Source of the DNA: Deinococcus aquaedulcis | GTDB taxonomy: Bacteria; Deinococcota; Deinococci; Deinococcales; Deinococcaceae | Direction: 5' to 3' | Length of the DNA stretch: 64,000 nt | NCBI RefSeq assembly: GCF_019693445.1 | Contig: NZ_JAHRBL010000017.1 | Coordinates: 16,387 to 80,386, forward strand | Notes under the pieces: generated by a model | What the model was told of the DNA's origin: nothing | What the model saw: only the letters and a program-made list of their open reading frames with translations | Database searches by the model: none | In this document: positions 14,803 to 24,006 of the stretch, piece by piece | Layout of the letters: each line of letters starts with the position of its first letter | How positions within the stretch are numbered: position 1 is the stretch's first letter | Made by a program: the position numbers and the translations under genes

Positions 14803-15813
14803 ATGGAGCCTCTGATTCCGGCACGCACCCACGCTCTGCTGGCGGCGGCGGTGCAGGCGCCCGGGGGCCCGTCGGGCGCGGCGCTGGGCGTGGTGGACCG
14901 GGCCGGGCAGCGCCAGACAGCCGTACTGGGGCTGGCCCAGCGTGAGCCGCAGCCCGAGCCCCTGCCGGACGACAGCTGGTGGGACCTTGCCAGCCTGACC
15001 AAGCCGCTGCTGACCGCCCGTGAGGTGCTGCGCGCCGCCGAAGAGGGTCTGCTGGACCTAGACGACCCCCTGGGCCGTCACCTGCCGGACCTCGCCTGGA
15101 TGCAGGACACGCCGCTGCGCACCCGCACGCTGCGCCAGCTGCTGACGCATACGGCGGGCCTGGGCCCCTGGGCCAAGCTGTACACCTGGGGCGACGCGGC
15201 GACCATCCGCGCCCGCTTTCTGCAGGAGCCCTGGCCGGTGGGCGAGGCGGGGCCCGTGCTGTACTCGGACCTGGGCTACGTGCTGCTGGGCCGCGTGCTG
15301 GAGCGGCTGCGGGGCCATCCCCTGCGCGAGTTTGTGCTGGACCCTGGCCTTGCCTTCACGCCGGACCCCGCCCGCACCGTGGCCACCGAGCAGTGCCTGT
15401 GGCGAGAGCGGCTGCTGCGCGGCGAAACCCACGACGAGAACGCGGCGGCCCTGGGCGGCGTGGCCGGGCACGCGGGGCTGTTCGGCACGCTGGGTGGCGT
15501 GCTGGGGCAGGCCGAAGGGCTGCTGCGCGGCGGCTGGCTGGGCCGCGCGGCGCAGGCCCTGGCCCTGCAGCCCCAGGTCCCCGAGCGCACCCTGGCCTTT
15601 GTGCACGCCTGCCCCGGCTGGAGCGGTGGCAGCCTATGCAGCCCGCAGGCGGTGGGCCACACTGGCTTTACCGGCACTGGGCTGTGGGTGGACCCCGGCC
15701 ACGGCCTCGCCTGGGTGCTGCTCACCAACCGTGTGCACCCCACACGCCACAGCGGCTTCGATATTCAGGGGCTGCGGCGGGCGGTGGGGAACACGTTGTT
15801 GTCGGGGCGGTAG
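14803..15813 (+). CDS. Serine hydrolase of the class C beta-lactamase/esterase family
   Basis: A 336-residue protein with the active-site motif S64-L-T-K67, a YSDLGY block for the second catalytic element, and HTGFTG near the C-terminus in place of the KTG box. There is no obvious signal peptide, so it is probably cytoplasmic. It directly follows murQ. In Bacillus the comparable recycling operon also carries a beta-lactamase-fold protein (YbbE) beside murQ, so a role in trimming cell-wall peptides or muropeptide esters is plausible. It is unlikely to be a resistance beta-lactamase, being unexported. Confidence 0.82.
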   Translation: MEPLIPARTHALLAAAVQAPGGPSGAALGVVDRAGQRQTAVLGLAQREPQPEPLPDDSWWDLASLTKPLLTAREVLRAAEEGLLDLDDPLGRHLPDLAWMQDTPLRTRTLRQLLTHTAGLGPWAKLYTWGDAATIRARFLQEPWPVGEAGPVLYSDLGYVLLGRVLERLRGHPLREFVLDPGLAFTPDPARTVATEQCLWRERLLRGETHDENAAALGGVAGHAGLFGTLGGVLGQAEGLLRGGWLGRAAQALALQPQVPERTLAFVHACPGWSGGSLCSPQAVGHTGFTGTGLWVDPGHGLAWVLLTNRVHPTRHSGFDIQGLRRAVGNTLLSGR

Positions 15814-15858
15814 GGTTTGGGGAAGGCATCAGGGAAGGGGCGAGAGATCAAGGGATCC

Positions 15859-15888
15859 AGAAGTTGAGTGGGCCCTTTCTCGACTTCT
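15859..15888. terminator. Hairpin between convergent serine hydrolase and HIU hydrolase genes
   Basis: AGAAGTTGAG (15859-15868) pairs with CTCGACTTCT (15879-15888), ten base pairs with one wobble, with CCCTTT in the loop. Probably a bidirectional terminator, though no long T run follows. Confidence 0.5.
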
Positions 15889-15912
15889 CAGCGCCTCCAC
15901 TCCCCTCCCGGT

Positions 15913-16263
15913 CTAACTTCCCCGGTACGTGCTGTAGGCCCACGGCGACACCAGCAGCGGCACGTGGTAGTGCGCGCCCGCGTCGGCCACGGTAAAGCGC
16001 AGCGTCACCACGTCCAGAAAAGGCGGCGCGTCCCCCGTCAGGTCGGCGAAATAGGGGGCCACGGTGAAGACCAGTTCGTAGGTGCCGACCTTCAAGGCGC
16101 CGCGCGCGATCAGGGGCTCGTCGGTGCGGCCATCGGCGTTGGTCACGGCCTCGCGCAGCAATTCATGGTCCTGGCCTACGCGAAACAGCTGCACCCCAAT
16201 GCCCGCTGCCGGGCGGCCCCGGGCGGTGTCCAGCACGTGGGTGCTGAGCCCAGCGCCGCTCAC
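15913..16263 (-). CDS. pucM: 5-hydroxyisourate hydrolase (transthyretin-like)
   Basis: A 116-residue enzyme that hydrolyses 5-hydroxyisourate, the uricase product, to OHCU. The N-terminal STHVLDTARGRPAAG and the C-terminal YRGS tetrapeptide are the diagnostic signatures of the family. The start is GTG at 16263 overlapping the stop of the uricase gene (GTGA), so uricase and this enzyme are translationally coupled. The three steps from urate to allantoin are thereby encoded by two genes. Confidence 0.95.
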   Translation of the reverse strand: MSGAGLSTHVLDTARGRPAAGIGVQLFRVGQDHELLREAVTNADGRTDEPLIARGALKVGTYELVFTVAPYFADLTGDAPPFLDVVTLRFTVADAGAHYHVPLLVSPWAYSTYRGS

Positions 16264-17648
16264 GCGCGCTCCACCCAGCCCTCAATCACGCCGTAGGGCT
16301 CGGCGTCGGCGTGAAAGACGGTGCCGGGGTTGTCCAGGCCGTAGCGTTCCAGCGGATACAGGATGTGGTGGCGGTTGGGAAAGGAAAAGTGGATGCGCTC
16401 AATCTCGGGGCAGCGGGTCAGCACTGCCTCGCCAATCCGGTACAGGGTGTGCTGCATGCTGGGCGAGTAGTGGTCGGGAAAGGTGTCCAGCAGCGCCGTG
16501 TACACGGCCGCCCACACGGCGTCGTAGTCGCAGTCGGCCACGGCGTAGGTCCAGCGGGCGCTCACCACTGTGGCCAGAATGCGGTCGTCGGTATTGGGCA
16601 GCGTGGTGTAGGCGTCGCGGTGAAAGCCGGCCCAGCCGCTCTGGGTGGTTTTCAGGATGTACAGCTCTTCCAGGCCGCTTTCCACCGTGAAGGTCTGCCC
16701 GTCGCCCCAGACCGTGGCCGTGTGCTTGGGCATCTGGCGCACGAAGGCGTGGTCATGGGGCTGCCCGCCGCTGACCATGCGCGCCCAGGTGAGCTGGGTA
16801 AAGGTCACGCGCGCGCCCTGCACCCGGGGCCCCTGGGTCACAAAATGTGTGATCAGATGCTTGCCAAAGGCCTCAATGCTGCCCGTCAGGCCGTCGCGTG
16901 CCAAGGCGTAAACGGTATTGCGCATGGTGTCGGTGGCGACCAGCCCGGTGTTGTCGCCATCGGTGTGGGCGGCGTCAAAGTCGCCCTTGACTGCCACACG
17001 CACCTGCATATCCTTGATGTCGTGGCGCGGCCCGTCCCGGAACACCTTGAACAGCCGCACGTCGGCCTTGCCGTAGTTGTTCTCGCCCAGTTTTACTTTC
17101 ACCATGCCGGGTTCCTCCTGTGAGGTCAGGGAAAGCGCGCCTGTGGGCTGAATCAAGTCCAGCACCCGCAGGCGAGCAATGCGGCCAATCTCGTGCAGGG
17201 CCGCCGCCCGTTCCTGTTCGGGGGTGTGGGTCAGGCGGCGCCGGGCCCCCTCGAAAATGCTGGCCTTGGTGTGTTCGCGCACGCATACCACGTAGGGCAT
17301 GGCAAAGCGCGCGTGGTACGCGCTGTTCAGGGACTGGAACTCGGCGTATTCGTCCGGGCTCAGGCGGTCCAGGCCGGCACTCGCCTGCTCGCGGGTGCTT
17401 TCGGGGGTCAGTTCGCCGGCCAGCACGGCCTTGCCCGCCAGATCGGGGTGCGCGCGGATCAGGGCCAGTTGGTCCTCTGGAGAACCGGCCTGGGCCGCCT
17501 GGGCAAAGGCCTGAGCCACGGCTTCGGCACTGCGGTAGGGGCGCCTCGCCGCCACCCGCGCGGCGTAGTGCGGCGAGTGTTCCAGCACGCCTGCAAAGTG
17601 GGCGGCGAAGTCTTCTGTGCTCAGGGCATTCAGAAGTGTCAGGGGCAA
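16260..17648 (-). CDS. pucL: OHCU decarboxylase-urate oxidase fusion (PucL type)
   Basis: A 462-residue bifunctional enzyme. Residues 1-165 are OHCU decarboxylase (FAGVLEHSP and IRAHPDLAG, the latter holding the catalytic His67). Residues 178-462 are urate oxidase, with KLGENNYGKADVRLFKV, VATDTMRNTVYALA, the THFVTQ block and NRHHILYPLERYGL. The fusion order matches PucL of Bacillus. The start is TTG at 17648, with no better codon near; a strong ribosome site is not evident, so the start is less sure than the identity. No allantoinase or permease gene is in the window. Confidence 0.93.
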   Translation of the reverse strand: MPLTLLNALSTEDFAAHFAGVLEHSPHYAARVAARRPYRSAEAVAQAFAQAAQAGSPEDQLALIRAHPDLAGKAVLAGELTPESTREQASAGLDRLSPDEYAEFQSLNSAYHARFAMPYVVCVREHTKASIFEGARRRLTHTPEQERAAALHEIGRIARLRVLDLIQPTGALSLTSQEEPGMVKVKLGENNYGKADVRLFKVFRDGPRHDIKDMQVRVAVKGDFDAAHTDGDNTGLVATDTMRNTVYALARDGLTGSIEAFGKHLITHFVTQGPRVQGARVTFTQLTWARMVSGGQPHDHAFVRQMPKHTATVWGDGQTFTVESGLEELYILKTTQSGWAGFHRDAYTTLPNTDDRILATVVSARWTYAVADCDYDAVWAAVYTALLDTFPDHYSPSMQHTLYRIGEAVLTRCPEIERIHFSFPNRHHILYPLERYGLDNPGTVFHADAEPYGVIEGWVERA

Positions 17649-17900
17649 CGCGTGGGGGGCCAGGGCAAACGCTCCAGTCGTCCGCAGGACGGGGGCAGGG
17701 AGGGGCGGGAGAAACGGGCGCCTGAGGGCACAGCGCGGCGCCCCAGGCAGCGGTCAGTGGTGGCTGGCCCGAGCATAGCGGATGCCCCCGTGACCCGGCC
17801 GCCACGGGACGCCTTGGTGTGCCTCTAGAGGGCCGCAAGCTTGACGCCCACCGTTCGGGGGGCCCCACCGCTGCCCCCAGCCAGTGCGTATAGTGCGGCA
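17649..17900. promoter_or_regulatory. Divergent intergenic region with TATAGT box
   Basis: The region separates the uricase operon from the response regulator. TATAGT (17889-17894) stands 6 nt before an ATG at 17901, a good -10 for a leaderless transcript. No clear uricase promoter or operator could be picked out. Confidence 0.45.
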
Positions 17901-17969
17901 ATGACTGCTGCCCTCCCCTGCCCTGGCCCCCGCCGGGCTTGCCCCGTCCCGCGTGCCCGGCAGCGATGA
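17901..17969 (+). CDS. Candidate leaderless 22-residue upstream ORF
   Basis: This ORF begins 6 nt after a TATAGT box and ends in TGA overlapping the ATG of the response regulator (ATGA at 17966). The peptide begins MTAALPCPGP and is rich in proline, arginine and cysteine. It could act as a leader peptide that couples translation to the regulator, or it may be the non-functional 5' part of the message. Confidence 0.4.
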   Translation: MTAALPCPGPRRACPVPRARQR

Positions 17970-18397
17970 ACCGTCCTTTTCACGTGCTGCTGGTGGACGA
18001 CAACCCGGCCGACCTGCTGCTGGCCCAGGAAGTCTTTGCCGAGCACAGCAGCGAGTTGCAGATGGACACCTGCCGCAGTGGCCCCGAGGCCCTGGCCACC
18101 CTGCGGGCGCAGACTGACCTGCCTGATGTGGTCATGCTGGACGTGAACATGCCCGGCATGTCGGGCTTTGAGGTTCTGGAAGCCCTGAAAGCCGATGAGC
18201 GGCTGCGCTGTATTCCGGTGGTGATGCTCTCTACCTCGTCGCAGCCCGGCGATATTCAGCGGGCCTACACGCTGCACGCCAGTTCGTACATGGTGAAATC
18301 CGGCAGCTTTCAGGCGTTTCTGGAGCAGGTGGACGCCTTCGTGGGCTTCTGGCGCCAGAGCCGCACCCCCAACTGGCCCAAGCGCCTGAACCGTTAG
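17966..18397 (+). CDS. Single-domain response regulator (CheY/Rcp1-like)
   Basis: A 143-residue receiver domain with no output domain. Acidic pair D11-D12 in LLVDDNPAD, phospho-acceptor Asp59 in VVMLDVNMPGMSG, Ser/Thr at 89-90 (MLSTS) and Lys111 (YMVKSG) are all present. The DNPADLLL start and the long C-terminal tail resemble Rcp1-type partners of phytochrome kinases; no kinase gene is in the window, so the partner is unknown. Its start overlaps the stop of a short upstream ORF. Confidence 0.92.
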   Translation: MNRPFHVLLVDDNPADLLLAQEVFAEHSSELQMDTCRSGPEALATLRAQTDLPDVVMLDVNMPGMSGFEVLEALKADERLRCIPVVMLSTSSQPGDIQRAYTLHASSYMVKSGSFQAFLEQVDAFVGFWRQSRTPNWPKRLNR

Positions 18398-18409
18398 GCC
18401 GGCCCGGCG

Positions 18410-18613
18410 TTAGCTGAGTTCCACCGCCAAGACCTGGTCGGAAGGCGTCCTGGGCGTCAGCGTTACGGGGCGGCCCTGCACCTTCAGGCAGGTTTTGCCG
18501 CCCAGGGTCCGTACGGTGAGGGCCACCGCCCGTCCTGGGGGCAGGCAGCGCTCGTCGCTGCTCAGCACCTCTCCGGTGAGCGCGGCGGCAGAATCACGGC
18601 GAATAGCGATCAT
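18410..18613 (-). CDS. Small protein of unknown function
   Basis: 67 residues, not recognised. A very strong ribosome site, GGAGGTGACC, lies immediately before the ATG, which makes translation likely. The peptide starts MIAIRRDSAAAL, has two cysteines (DERCLPPG and KTCLKVQG) and no membrane segment; alternating hydrophobic residues suggest a small beta-barrel. It is convergent with the response regulator, with a 12-bp gap. No function is proposed. Confidence 0.65.
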   Translation of the reverse strand: MIAIRRDSAAALTGEVLSSDERCLPPGRAVALTVRTLGGKTCLKVQGRPVTLTPRTPSDQVLAVELS

Positions 18614-18756
18614 GGGTCACCTCCGACTTGGGGGAGTTCGGGCGGGTGCTCTGGCTCTCCAGCCCCGCTGAGTCCACGGTGCATCGCCCGCGTGACAGCG
18701 CCATGCCCGCGCCATGAACAGGGCCCAGAGACCGCGCTCATGGGCAGGTCAGCTGG

Positions 18757-18784
18757 GCCAAAAAAACGCGCCCGGGTGGGCGCG
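18757..18784 (-). terminator. Intrinsic terminator of the HU gene
   Basis: On the minus strand CGCGCCC-ACCC-GGGCGCG (18784-18767) is followed by a run of T (complement of AAAAAAA at 18760-18766). A textbook rho-independent terminator 19 bp after the HU stop. Confidence 0.92.
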
Positions 18785-18802
18785 CTCCCTGAAGGGGGAA
18801 GT

Positions 18803-19177
18803 TTACAGGTTGCCCTTGAGGGTGCTGGCGACCTTGAAGGCCACCTTCTTGCCGGCCGGGATCTGGATCTTCTCGCTGGTGCCGGGGCGCACGCCGGTGC
18901 GGGCGGCGGTGGCCTTGACGCTCAGGGTGCCCAGGCCGGGCAGGCCCACGCTCTGGCCGCCCTTGATGGCGCCCACGACCACGTCCAGCATGGCGCTGAC
19001 GGCTTCCTCGCTCTGCTTCTTGGTCAGACCGGTGCGGTCAGCAACCATTTCCACGAGCTGGGTCTTGGCGACCTTGTTGCTCTCGCCAGCGGCGCGCTTG
19101 GGGGCGGCGGCTTTCGCGGCGGGAGCGGCCTTGGCCGCAGTCTTCTTGGCGGGGGCTTTTGCAGACTTTTTCGTCAT
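18803..19177 (-). CDS. hup: HU-family DNA-binding protein with basic N-terminal tail
   Basis: A 124-residue nucleoid protein. Residues 1-35 form a lysine/alanine-rich tail ([17 protein letters not shown]) like that of Deinococcus HU and eukaryotic H1; the HU fold follows, with [31 protein letters not shown] and the DNA-contacting arm [22 protein letters not shown] 19177 is chosen (MTKK); a second in-frame ATG lies 12 nt upstream at 19189. It is divergent from pstS and has its own terminator, so it is monocistronic. It compacts DNA and bends it without sequence specificity. Confidence 0.95.
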   Translation of the reverse strand: MTKKSAKAPAKKTAAKAAPAAKAAAPKRAAGESNKVAKTQLVEMVADRTGLTKKQSEEAVSAMLDVVVGAIKGGQSVGLPGLGTLSVKATAARTGVRPGTSEKIQIPAGKKVAFKVASTLKGNL

Positions 19178-19419
19178 GGTGAGCAGCATGACATATGACG
19201 CGCCGCTTGGGAAGGGGGGAGAGGGCCAGGAATGCCCACCAGCACGCCCTTTTTAAAGGAAGCATTGGGAAAAACCCCGTTCTGAAGGGCCTTTTGAGTG
19301 CTTGCTAAGGAATGCCGTGCAGCACGGAAGAACTGCGCCCTGCCCCTGTCGGGGGCCCGGTGGGCGCGCCGGCGGGGCACGTGACGCGGCGCTGACAATC
19401 GCCCGGCACACTGCGCGCC

Positions 19420-20445
19420 ATGAAGAAGATGTTTGCTCTGGCTGCTGCCCTCGCCGTGACCACGGCCGCCGCCCAGTCCACCCTGACCGGCGCAGGCGCG
19501 AGCTTTCCTTTCCCCCTGTACAGCAAGATGTTCGCCGAATACAAGAAGGACAAGGGCGTCACCGTGAACTACCAGTCGGTGGGGAGCGGCGCGGGCCAGA
19601 AGCAGATTCTGGAGCGCACCGTGGACTTCGCCGGCAGCGACAACCCCATGAGCGACGACGCCATGAAAGACGCCCCCGGCAAGCTGCTGCACGTGCCCAC
19701 CGCCATCGGCGCCGTGGTGCCCGCCTATAACCTGCCCGGCGTTACGGCCCCGCTGAAGTTCACCGGCAAGGTGCTGGCCGATATCTACCTGGGCAAGATC
19801 AAGACCTGGAACGACAAGGCGATTGCCGCCCTGAACCCCGGCGTGACCATTCCCCCGCTGCCCATCACCGTGGCCCGCCGTAGCGACGGTTCGGGCACCA
19901 CCTACGTGTTCTCCGACTACCTGAGCAAGGTCAGCGGCGAGTGGAAGAGCAAGGTGGGCGTGGGCAACTCCCTGCAGTGGCCCGTGGGTACCGGCGCGCG
20001 CGGCAATGACGGCGTGGCAGGCATCGTGAAGAGCACCCCCGGCGCCATTGGCTACGTGGAACTGGTGTACGCCAAGCAGAACAAGCTGCCCTACGGCAGC
20101 CTGCAAAACCGCGCGGGCAAGTTCGTGCTGGCCGACAACGGCCCCGCCGCCGCCGCCGCGCTGGGCGTGGTGATTCCCGCCGACACCCGCGTCAGCCTGA
20201 CCAACAGCGCCAACCCCGAGGCCTACCCGATGGCCAGCTTCACCTACGTGATCTTCTACCAGGAGCAGAAGTACGGCAACCGCACCCAGGCCCAGGCCAA
20301 GGCCCTCAAGGACCTGCTGCTGTGGATGATCAGCACCGGCCAGGGCTACAACGAGGGGCTGGACTACGCCAAGCTGCCCACGAACGCCGCCAACAAGGCC
20401 AAGAGCATCATCGGCAAGATGACCTTCGACGGCAAGAAACTCTAA
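19420..20445 (+). CDS. pstS: Phosphate ABC transporter substrate-binding protein
   Basis: A 341-residue exported protein that binds inorganic phosphate. It has a short signal peptide ([18 protein letters not shown]) and the PstS blocks [49 protein letters not shown] and [12 protein letters not shown]. It heads a pstS-C-A-B cluster. CACACT 7 nt before the ATG is a weak -10 for a leaderless transcript. No PHO-box-like repeats could be identified. A hairpin after the gene may protect its message and lower downstream expression. Confidence 0.96.
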   Translation: MKKMFALAAALAVTTAAAQSTLTGAGASFPFPLYSKMFAEYKKDKGVTVNYQSVGSGAGQKQILERTVDFAGSDNPMSDDAMKDAPGKLLHVPTAIGAVVPAYNLPGVTAPLKFTGKVLADIYLGKIKTWNDKAIAALNPGVTIPPLPITVARRSDGSGTTYVFSDYLSKVSGEWKSKVGVGNSLQWPVGTGARGNDGVAGIVKSTPGAIGYVELVYAKQNKLPYGSLQNRAGKFVLADNGPAAAAALGVVIPADTRVSLTNSANPEAYPMASFTYVIFYQEQKYGNRTQAQAKALKDLLLWMISTGQGYNEGLDYAKLPTNAANKAKSIIGKMTFDGKKL

Positions 20446-20462
20446 GCGGACCATCCACGTTG

Positions 20463-20494
20463 GCGGCGCTGCGCAGGCTTCTGTGCAGCGCCGC
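20463..20494. other. Strong hairpin in the pstS-pstC gap
   Basis: GCGGCGCTGC (20463-20472) pairs perfectly with GCAGCGCCGC (20485-20494). A second small stem CCTCTC/GAGAGG sits at 20556-20572. Without a T run, these look like mRNA-stabilising or processing elements that raise PstS above the permeases. Confidence 0.55.
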
Positions 20495-20632
20495 TGCTGT
20501 TGTGGCCGTGCTGGGTGCCCCGAGCGCCGCCCGGCCCGGCCCCTGCCTTTCTGGTCCTCTCCCCCAGAGAGGGGGGCTGACGCTGCACTGACAAACGCCC
20601 TGTGAACTGGGCGCTACGGCCCCGGAGGGGTC

Positions 20633-20644
20633 ATGAACTCATGA
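20633..20644 (+). other. Three-codon micro-ORF overlapping the pstC start
   Basis: ATG-AAC-TCA-TGA begins 2 nt after the GGAGGGG ribosome site (20624-20630) and its stop overlaps the pstC ATG at 20641 as ATGA. It may delay or couple initiation at pstC, or be incidental. Confidence 0.25.
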
Positions 20645-21657
20645 GCGAACCCACCCAGACCCGTTCCCCACGTCCCGCTGCCCTGAGCAGCGCGTCGGAC
20701 CGCCTGTTCCAGGGCCTGATTCTGCTGCTGGCCAGCGTGATCGTGCTGGTGTTCGTCCTCAGCATCTACCAGCTGGGGCGCGAATCGTGGCCGGCCCTGT
20801 CGCGCTTTGGCCTGAGCTTCTTTACCGAACGCACCTGGAACCCGGTGGAAGGAACCTTCGGTGCCGTGGCGATGATCACTGGCACCCTGGTCACCAGCCT
20901 GGTGGCCCTGGCGATCAGCGTGCCGCTGGCGGTGGCCTCGGCGCTGTTCGTGGCTGAATACGCGCCGAAGTGGCTGGCCAACCCGGTGGGGTATTTGATC
21001 GAGCTGCTGGCCGCCGTGCCCAGCGTGGTGTACGGCCTCTGGGCCCTGTTCGTGATTGCGCCGGTGCTGGGCCAGTGGCAGCTGACCTTCTTCAACCCCC
21101 AGACCCACCCGGAGCGCGTGGAGCTGTACACCAAGTGCGCCGCGCTGTGGGCCGAGAACAAGACCACGCTGCAGTGCTTCTTTGTGCCCAGCGCGGGCGG
21201 CGGGCGCGGGCTGGCGCTGGCCATCATCATCCTGACGGTCATGATCCTGCCCTACACCGCCTCGGTGGCGCGCGACGTGATCCGGCTGGTGCCCCAAGAC
21301 CAGCGCGAGGCGATGTACGCCCTGGGGGCCACCAAGTGGGAAGTGATTTCCCGCGCCATTCTGCCCTACGCCCGCGCGGGCATTCTGGGCGGCGTGATTC
21401 TGGCGCTGGGGCGCGCGCTGGGTGAAACCCTGGCCGTGGCGATGGTGATTGGCGACAGCCAGGACCTCCTGAAAAGCCTGTGGGGCGGCGCCAGCACCAT
21501 GGCCTCGGTGATTGCCAACCAGTTCGGGGACGCGCAGGAAGCCCTGCACCGCTCCAGCGTGGTGACCCTGGGCCTGACCCTGTTCGTGCTCAGCGTGGCT
21601 GTGAACTTTGTGGCCCGGTTGATCATCGCGCGCCTGACCCCCAAGGGGATTCAATGA
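20641..21657 (+). CDS. pstC: Phosphate ABC transporter permease PstC
   Basis: A 338-residue inner-membrane permease with about six helices. [19 protein letters not shown] is the first helix; [20 protein letters not shown] is the conserved PstC loop that faces the ATPase. An insert of about 50 residues with two cysteines (TKCAALW and TLQCFF) interrupts the usual PstC between helices 3 and 4, near residues 145-190. Start at 20641 with GGAGGGG 10 nt upstream. Its stop overlaps the pstA start. Confidence 0.95.
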   Translation: MSEPTQTRSPRPAALSSASDRLFQGLILLLASVIVLVFVLSIYQLGRESWPALSRFGLSFFTERTWNPVEGTFGAVAMITGTLVTSLVALAISVPLAVASALFVAEYAPKWLANPVGYLIELLAAVPSVVYGLWALFVIAPVLGQWQLTFFNPQTHPERVELYTKCAALWAENKTTLQCFFVPSAGGGRGLALAIIILTVMILPYTASVARDVIRLVPQDQREAMYALGATKWEVISRAILPYARAGILGGVILALGRALGETLAVAMVIGDSQDLLKSLWGGASTMASVIANQFGDAQEALHRSSVVTLGLTLFVLSVAVNFVARLIIARLTPKGIQ

Positions 21658-22574
21658 TGAGCGCCGCCTCGTCCTCTCCGGCCCGCCGCCACGCCCTCAG
21701 CCCGGCCCGGCGCCTGCAGAACACCCTGATGGGCGGCCTGATTCTCCTGGCCACCCTGCTGGTGGTCGCGCCCCTGATCCTGATTTTCCTGTACCTGCTG
21801 CGCGAGGGCTTTGGGGCCATGTTCAACCTGGACTTTGCCCGCGCCCGCGAGGGGCTGGGGGCCGTGTTCAGCGGCGCCAACCTGGACTTCTTTACCAAGA
21901 CCCCCGCCCCTGAGGGCGAAACCGGCGGCGGCCTGGCCAACGCCATTCTGGGCAGCATCGAGATGCTGGGGATGGCCAGCGTGATCGGCGTGCTGGTGGG
22001 CGTGGCCGGGGGCATCTTCCTGGCCGAATACCCGCGCCACCCCCTGATGCCCACCATCCGCATGGTCAGTGACGTGCTGGCCGGGATTCCCGCGATTGTG
22101 ATGGGTCTGGTGGCCTACGGCCTGATCGTGCTGAAATTCGGCTTCTCGGGGTTGGCCGGCGCCGTGGCGCTGGGCTTCCTGATGATTCCCATCGTGGTGC
22201 GCACCACCGAGGAAGTGCTGAAACTGGTGCCGCAGACGGTGCGCGAGGCCGGGCTGGCGCTGGGGCTGCCCAAGTGGCTGGTCACGCTGCGCATTGTGCT
22301 GCCCGCCGCCGCCGGGGGCATCGTGACCGGCGTGATGCTGGCGCTGGCCCGCGTGGCGGGCGAGGCGGCCCCGCTGCTGTTCACGGCCTTTGGCAACAGC
22401 GCGATCAACCTAGACCCCACCAAGCCCATGAGCGCCCTGCCCCTGGAAATTTACCGGGGCGCCACCAGCGCCTACGACGAGAACCAGCGGCTGGCCAAGG
22501 CCGGCGCCCTGCTGCTTATCACCCTGATCTTTGTCACCAGTCTGCTGGCCCGGCGCGCCAGCCGCCGCAAATAA
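21654..22574 (+). CDS. pstA: Phosphate ABC transporter permease PstA
   Basis: A 306-residue permease partner of PstC. The helices begin with [19 protein letters not shown]; the cytoplasmic loop [19 protein letters not shown] and [19 protein letters not shown] are typical of PstA. Two adjacent ATG codons at 21654 and 21657 overlap the pstC stop; either could serve. pstB follows 14 bp after the stop with its own AAGGAG site. Confidence 0.95.
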   Translation: MMSAASSSPARRHALSPARRLQNTLMGGLILLATLLVVAPLILIFLYLLREGFGAMFNLDFARAREGLGAVFSGANLDFFTKTPAPEGETGGGLANAILGSIEMLGMASVIGVLVGVAGGIFLAEYPRHPLMPTIRMVSDVLAGIPAIVMGLVAYGLIVLKFGFSGLAGAVALGFLMIPIVVRTTEEVLKLVPQTVREAGLALGLPKWLVTLRIVLPAAAGGIVTGVMLALARVAGEAAPLLFTAFGNSAINLDPTKPMSALPLEIYRGATSAYDENQRLAKAGALLLITLIFVTSLLARRASRRK

Positions 22575-22588
22575 AAGGAGCTCTATCC

Positions 22589-23347
22589 GTGTCCCCCATT
22601 CTCAGTGCCCAGAACGTCAATATCTACTACGGCGATAAGCAGGCCGTGCGCGGCGTGAACCTAAACGTGCAGCGCGGCACCGTCAACGCCCTGATCGGCC
22701 CGTCGGGCTGCGGCAAGACCACTTTCCTGCGGGCCATTAACCGCATGCACGACCTGACCCCCGGCGCGCGGGTGGAAGGCACCATTCTGCTGGACGGTGA
22801 GAACGTGTACGGCGCGGGTGTGGACCCGGTGGTCATGCGCCGCCGCGTGGGCATGGTGTTCCAGAAGCCCAACCCCTTTCCCACCATGAGCGTCTTTGAC
22901 AACGTGGTTTCTGGCCTGAAGCTGGCCGGCATCCGCGACAGCCGGCGCCTGATGGAAATCGCCGAACGCTCCCTGCGCGGCGCGGCGCTGTGGGAAGAGG
23001 TCAAGGACCGCCTGAAGACCCCCGCCACGGGGCTCTCGGGCGGGCAGCAGCAGCGCCTGTGCATTGCCCGCGCGCTGGCCGTGGAGCCGGAAATCCTGCT
23101 GATGGACGAGCCCACCAGCGCCCTGGACCCCGCCAGCACCGCCAAGATCGAGGAACTGATGACCGGCCTGAAGCAGGTCACCACCATCATCATCGTGACC
23201 CACAACATGCACCAGGCCGCGCGTGTGTCGGACACCACCTCGTTCTTCCTGAACGGCGACCTCGTAGAGCACGGCGTGACCGACCAGATTTTCACCGCCC
23301 CACGCGACGAGCGCACCGAAGCCTACGTGACGGGCCGCTTCGGCTGA
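22589..23347 (+). CDS. pstB: Phosphate ABC transporter ATP-binding protein
   Basis: A 252-residue ATPase. Walker [10 protein letters not shown] (residues 37-45), the [14 protein letters not shown] block specific to PstB, Q-loop [13 protein letters not shown], signature LSGGQQQR and Walker [14 protein letters not shown] are complete. GTG start with AAGGAG at 22575-22580. No phoU or phoBR genes follow; a DUF2946-like gene under its own promoter is next, so control of this cluster lies elsewhere. Confidence 0.96.
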   Translation: MSPILSAQNVNIYYGDKQAVRGVNLNVQRGTVNALIGPSGCGKTTFLRAINRMHDLTPGARVEGTILLDGENVYGAGVDPVVMRRRVGMVFQKPNPFPTMSVFDNVVSGLKLAGIRDSRRLMEIAERSLRGAALWEEVKDRLKTPATGLSGGQQQRLCIARALAVEPEILLMDEPTSALDPASTAKIEELMTGLKQVTTIIIVTHNMHQAARVSDTTSFFLNGDLVEHGVTDQIFTAPRDERTEAYVTGRFG

Positions 23348-23411
23348 TCCGGCACAGCAACCCAGGGGCGTGGCGGGACACCTGCCACGCCTCAGTCGTT
23401 ATCCTGCCTCC

Positions 23412-23912
23412 GTGACCAGGGCAGCGGGCGGGCGATCAGCGGGGGCGCAGCAACGGTGGCTGCTGGCCGCGCTGTGCCTGCTGGCCTCGTTCGCTTTTCT
23501 GGGCCGCACGACCTCGCCGGGTCTGGGTGGGCCGTCGCTGTTTCAGGTGGCGCAGGCCAAAGGGGCCTCGGCAGACCCCCAGGCCCCACAGCCAGCCCAG
23601 ACCCAGACCGCGCCCGCCCCGGCCCACGCCGGCCACCCGCCGGCCCACCAGGAGATGGCGCCTCCTCGTTCCACGCGCCCGGAGCTGACCCAGGCTGCGC
23701 CCAACGCGCCCCCGCACGGTCCGGCCCACGCGGCGGACCACAGTGCCCACTGCCCCTTTTGCTTCACAGCGGCCTTTGCCCTGGAAGCCGAAGGGGCGTT
23801 GTCGTTGGCCGGGCCAGCGGCGGTGGCCCGCACGCGACCGGCCCGGCTGCATGGGCCCTGGCTGGCCCCGGTGCGCCACGCCGAAGCGCGCGCGCCACCC
23901 AGCCCCGGTTGA
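23412..23912 (+). CDS. Probable DUF2946-like membrane-anchored protein with a CPFC motif
   Basis: 166 residues. The N-terminal hydrophobic helix ([17 protein letters not shown]) would anchor or export it; a long proline/alanine/histidine-rich linker follows, then [16 protein letters not shown], the H..CPFC signature seen in DUF2946 proteins that accompany copper genes. The GTG at 23412 stands 6 nt after TATCCT, a leaderless arrangement. It heads a cluster with YcnI-like, CopC and CopD genes, so a role in copper handling is inferred. Confidence 0.6.
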   Translation: MTRAAGGRSAGAQQRWLLAALCLLASFAFLGRTTSPGLGGPSLFQVAQAKGASADPQAPQPAQTQTAPAPAHAGHPPAHQEMAPPRSTRPELTQAAPNAPPHGPAHAADHSAHCPFCFTAAFALEAEGALSLAGPAAVARTRPARLHGPWLAPVRHAEARAPPSPG

Positions 23913-24006
23913 ACTGAAGTCCCGCGCCGCTCAGCCCTGCGCGGCGTGCGGTCCACCCTTCTCCACGCTGGGTGAGGCAAGGCCCAGCCATCAACCGAGG
24001 TGCTCC

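Noticed and set aside
14803..15813. The serine hydrolase as an antibiotic-resistance beta-lactamase.
   Set aside because: No signal peptide, no KTG box, and the context is cell-wall recycling.
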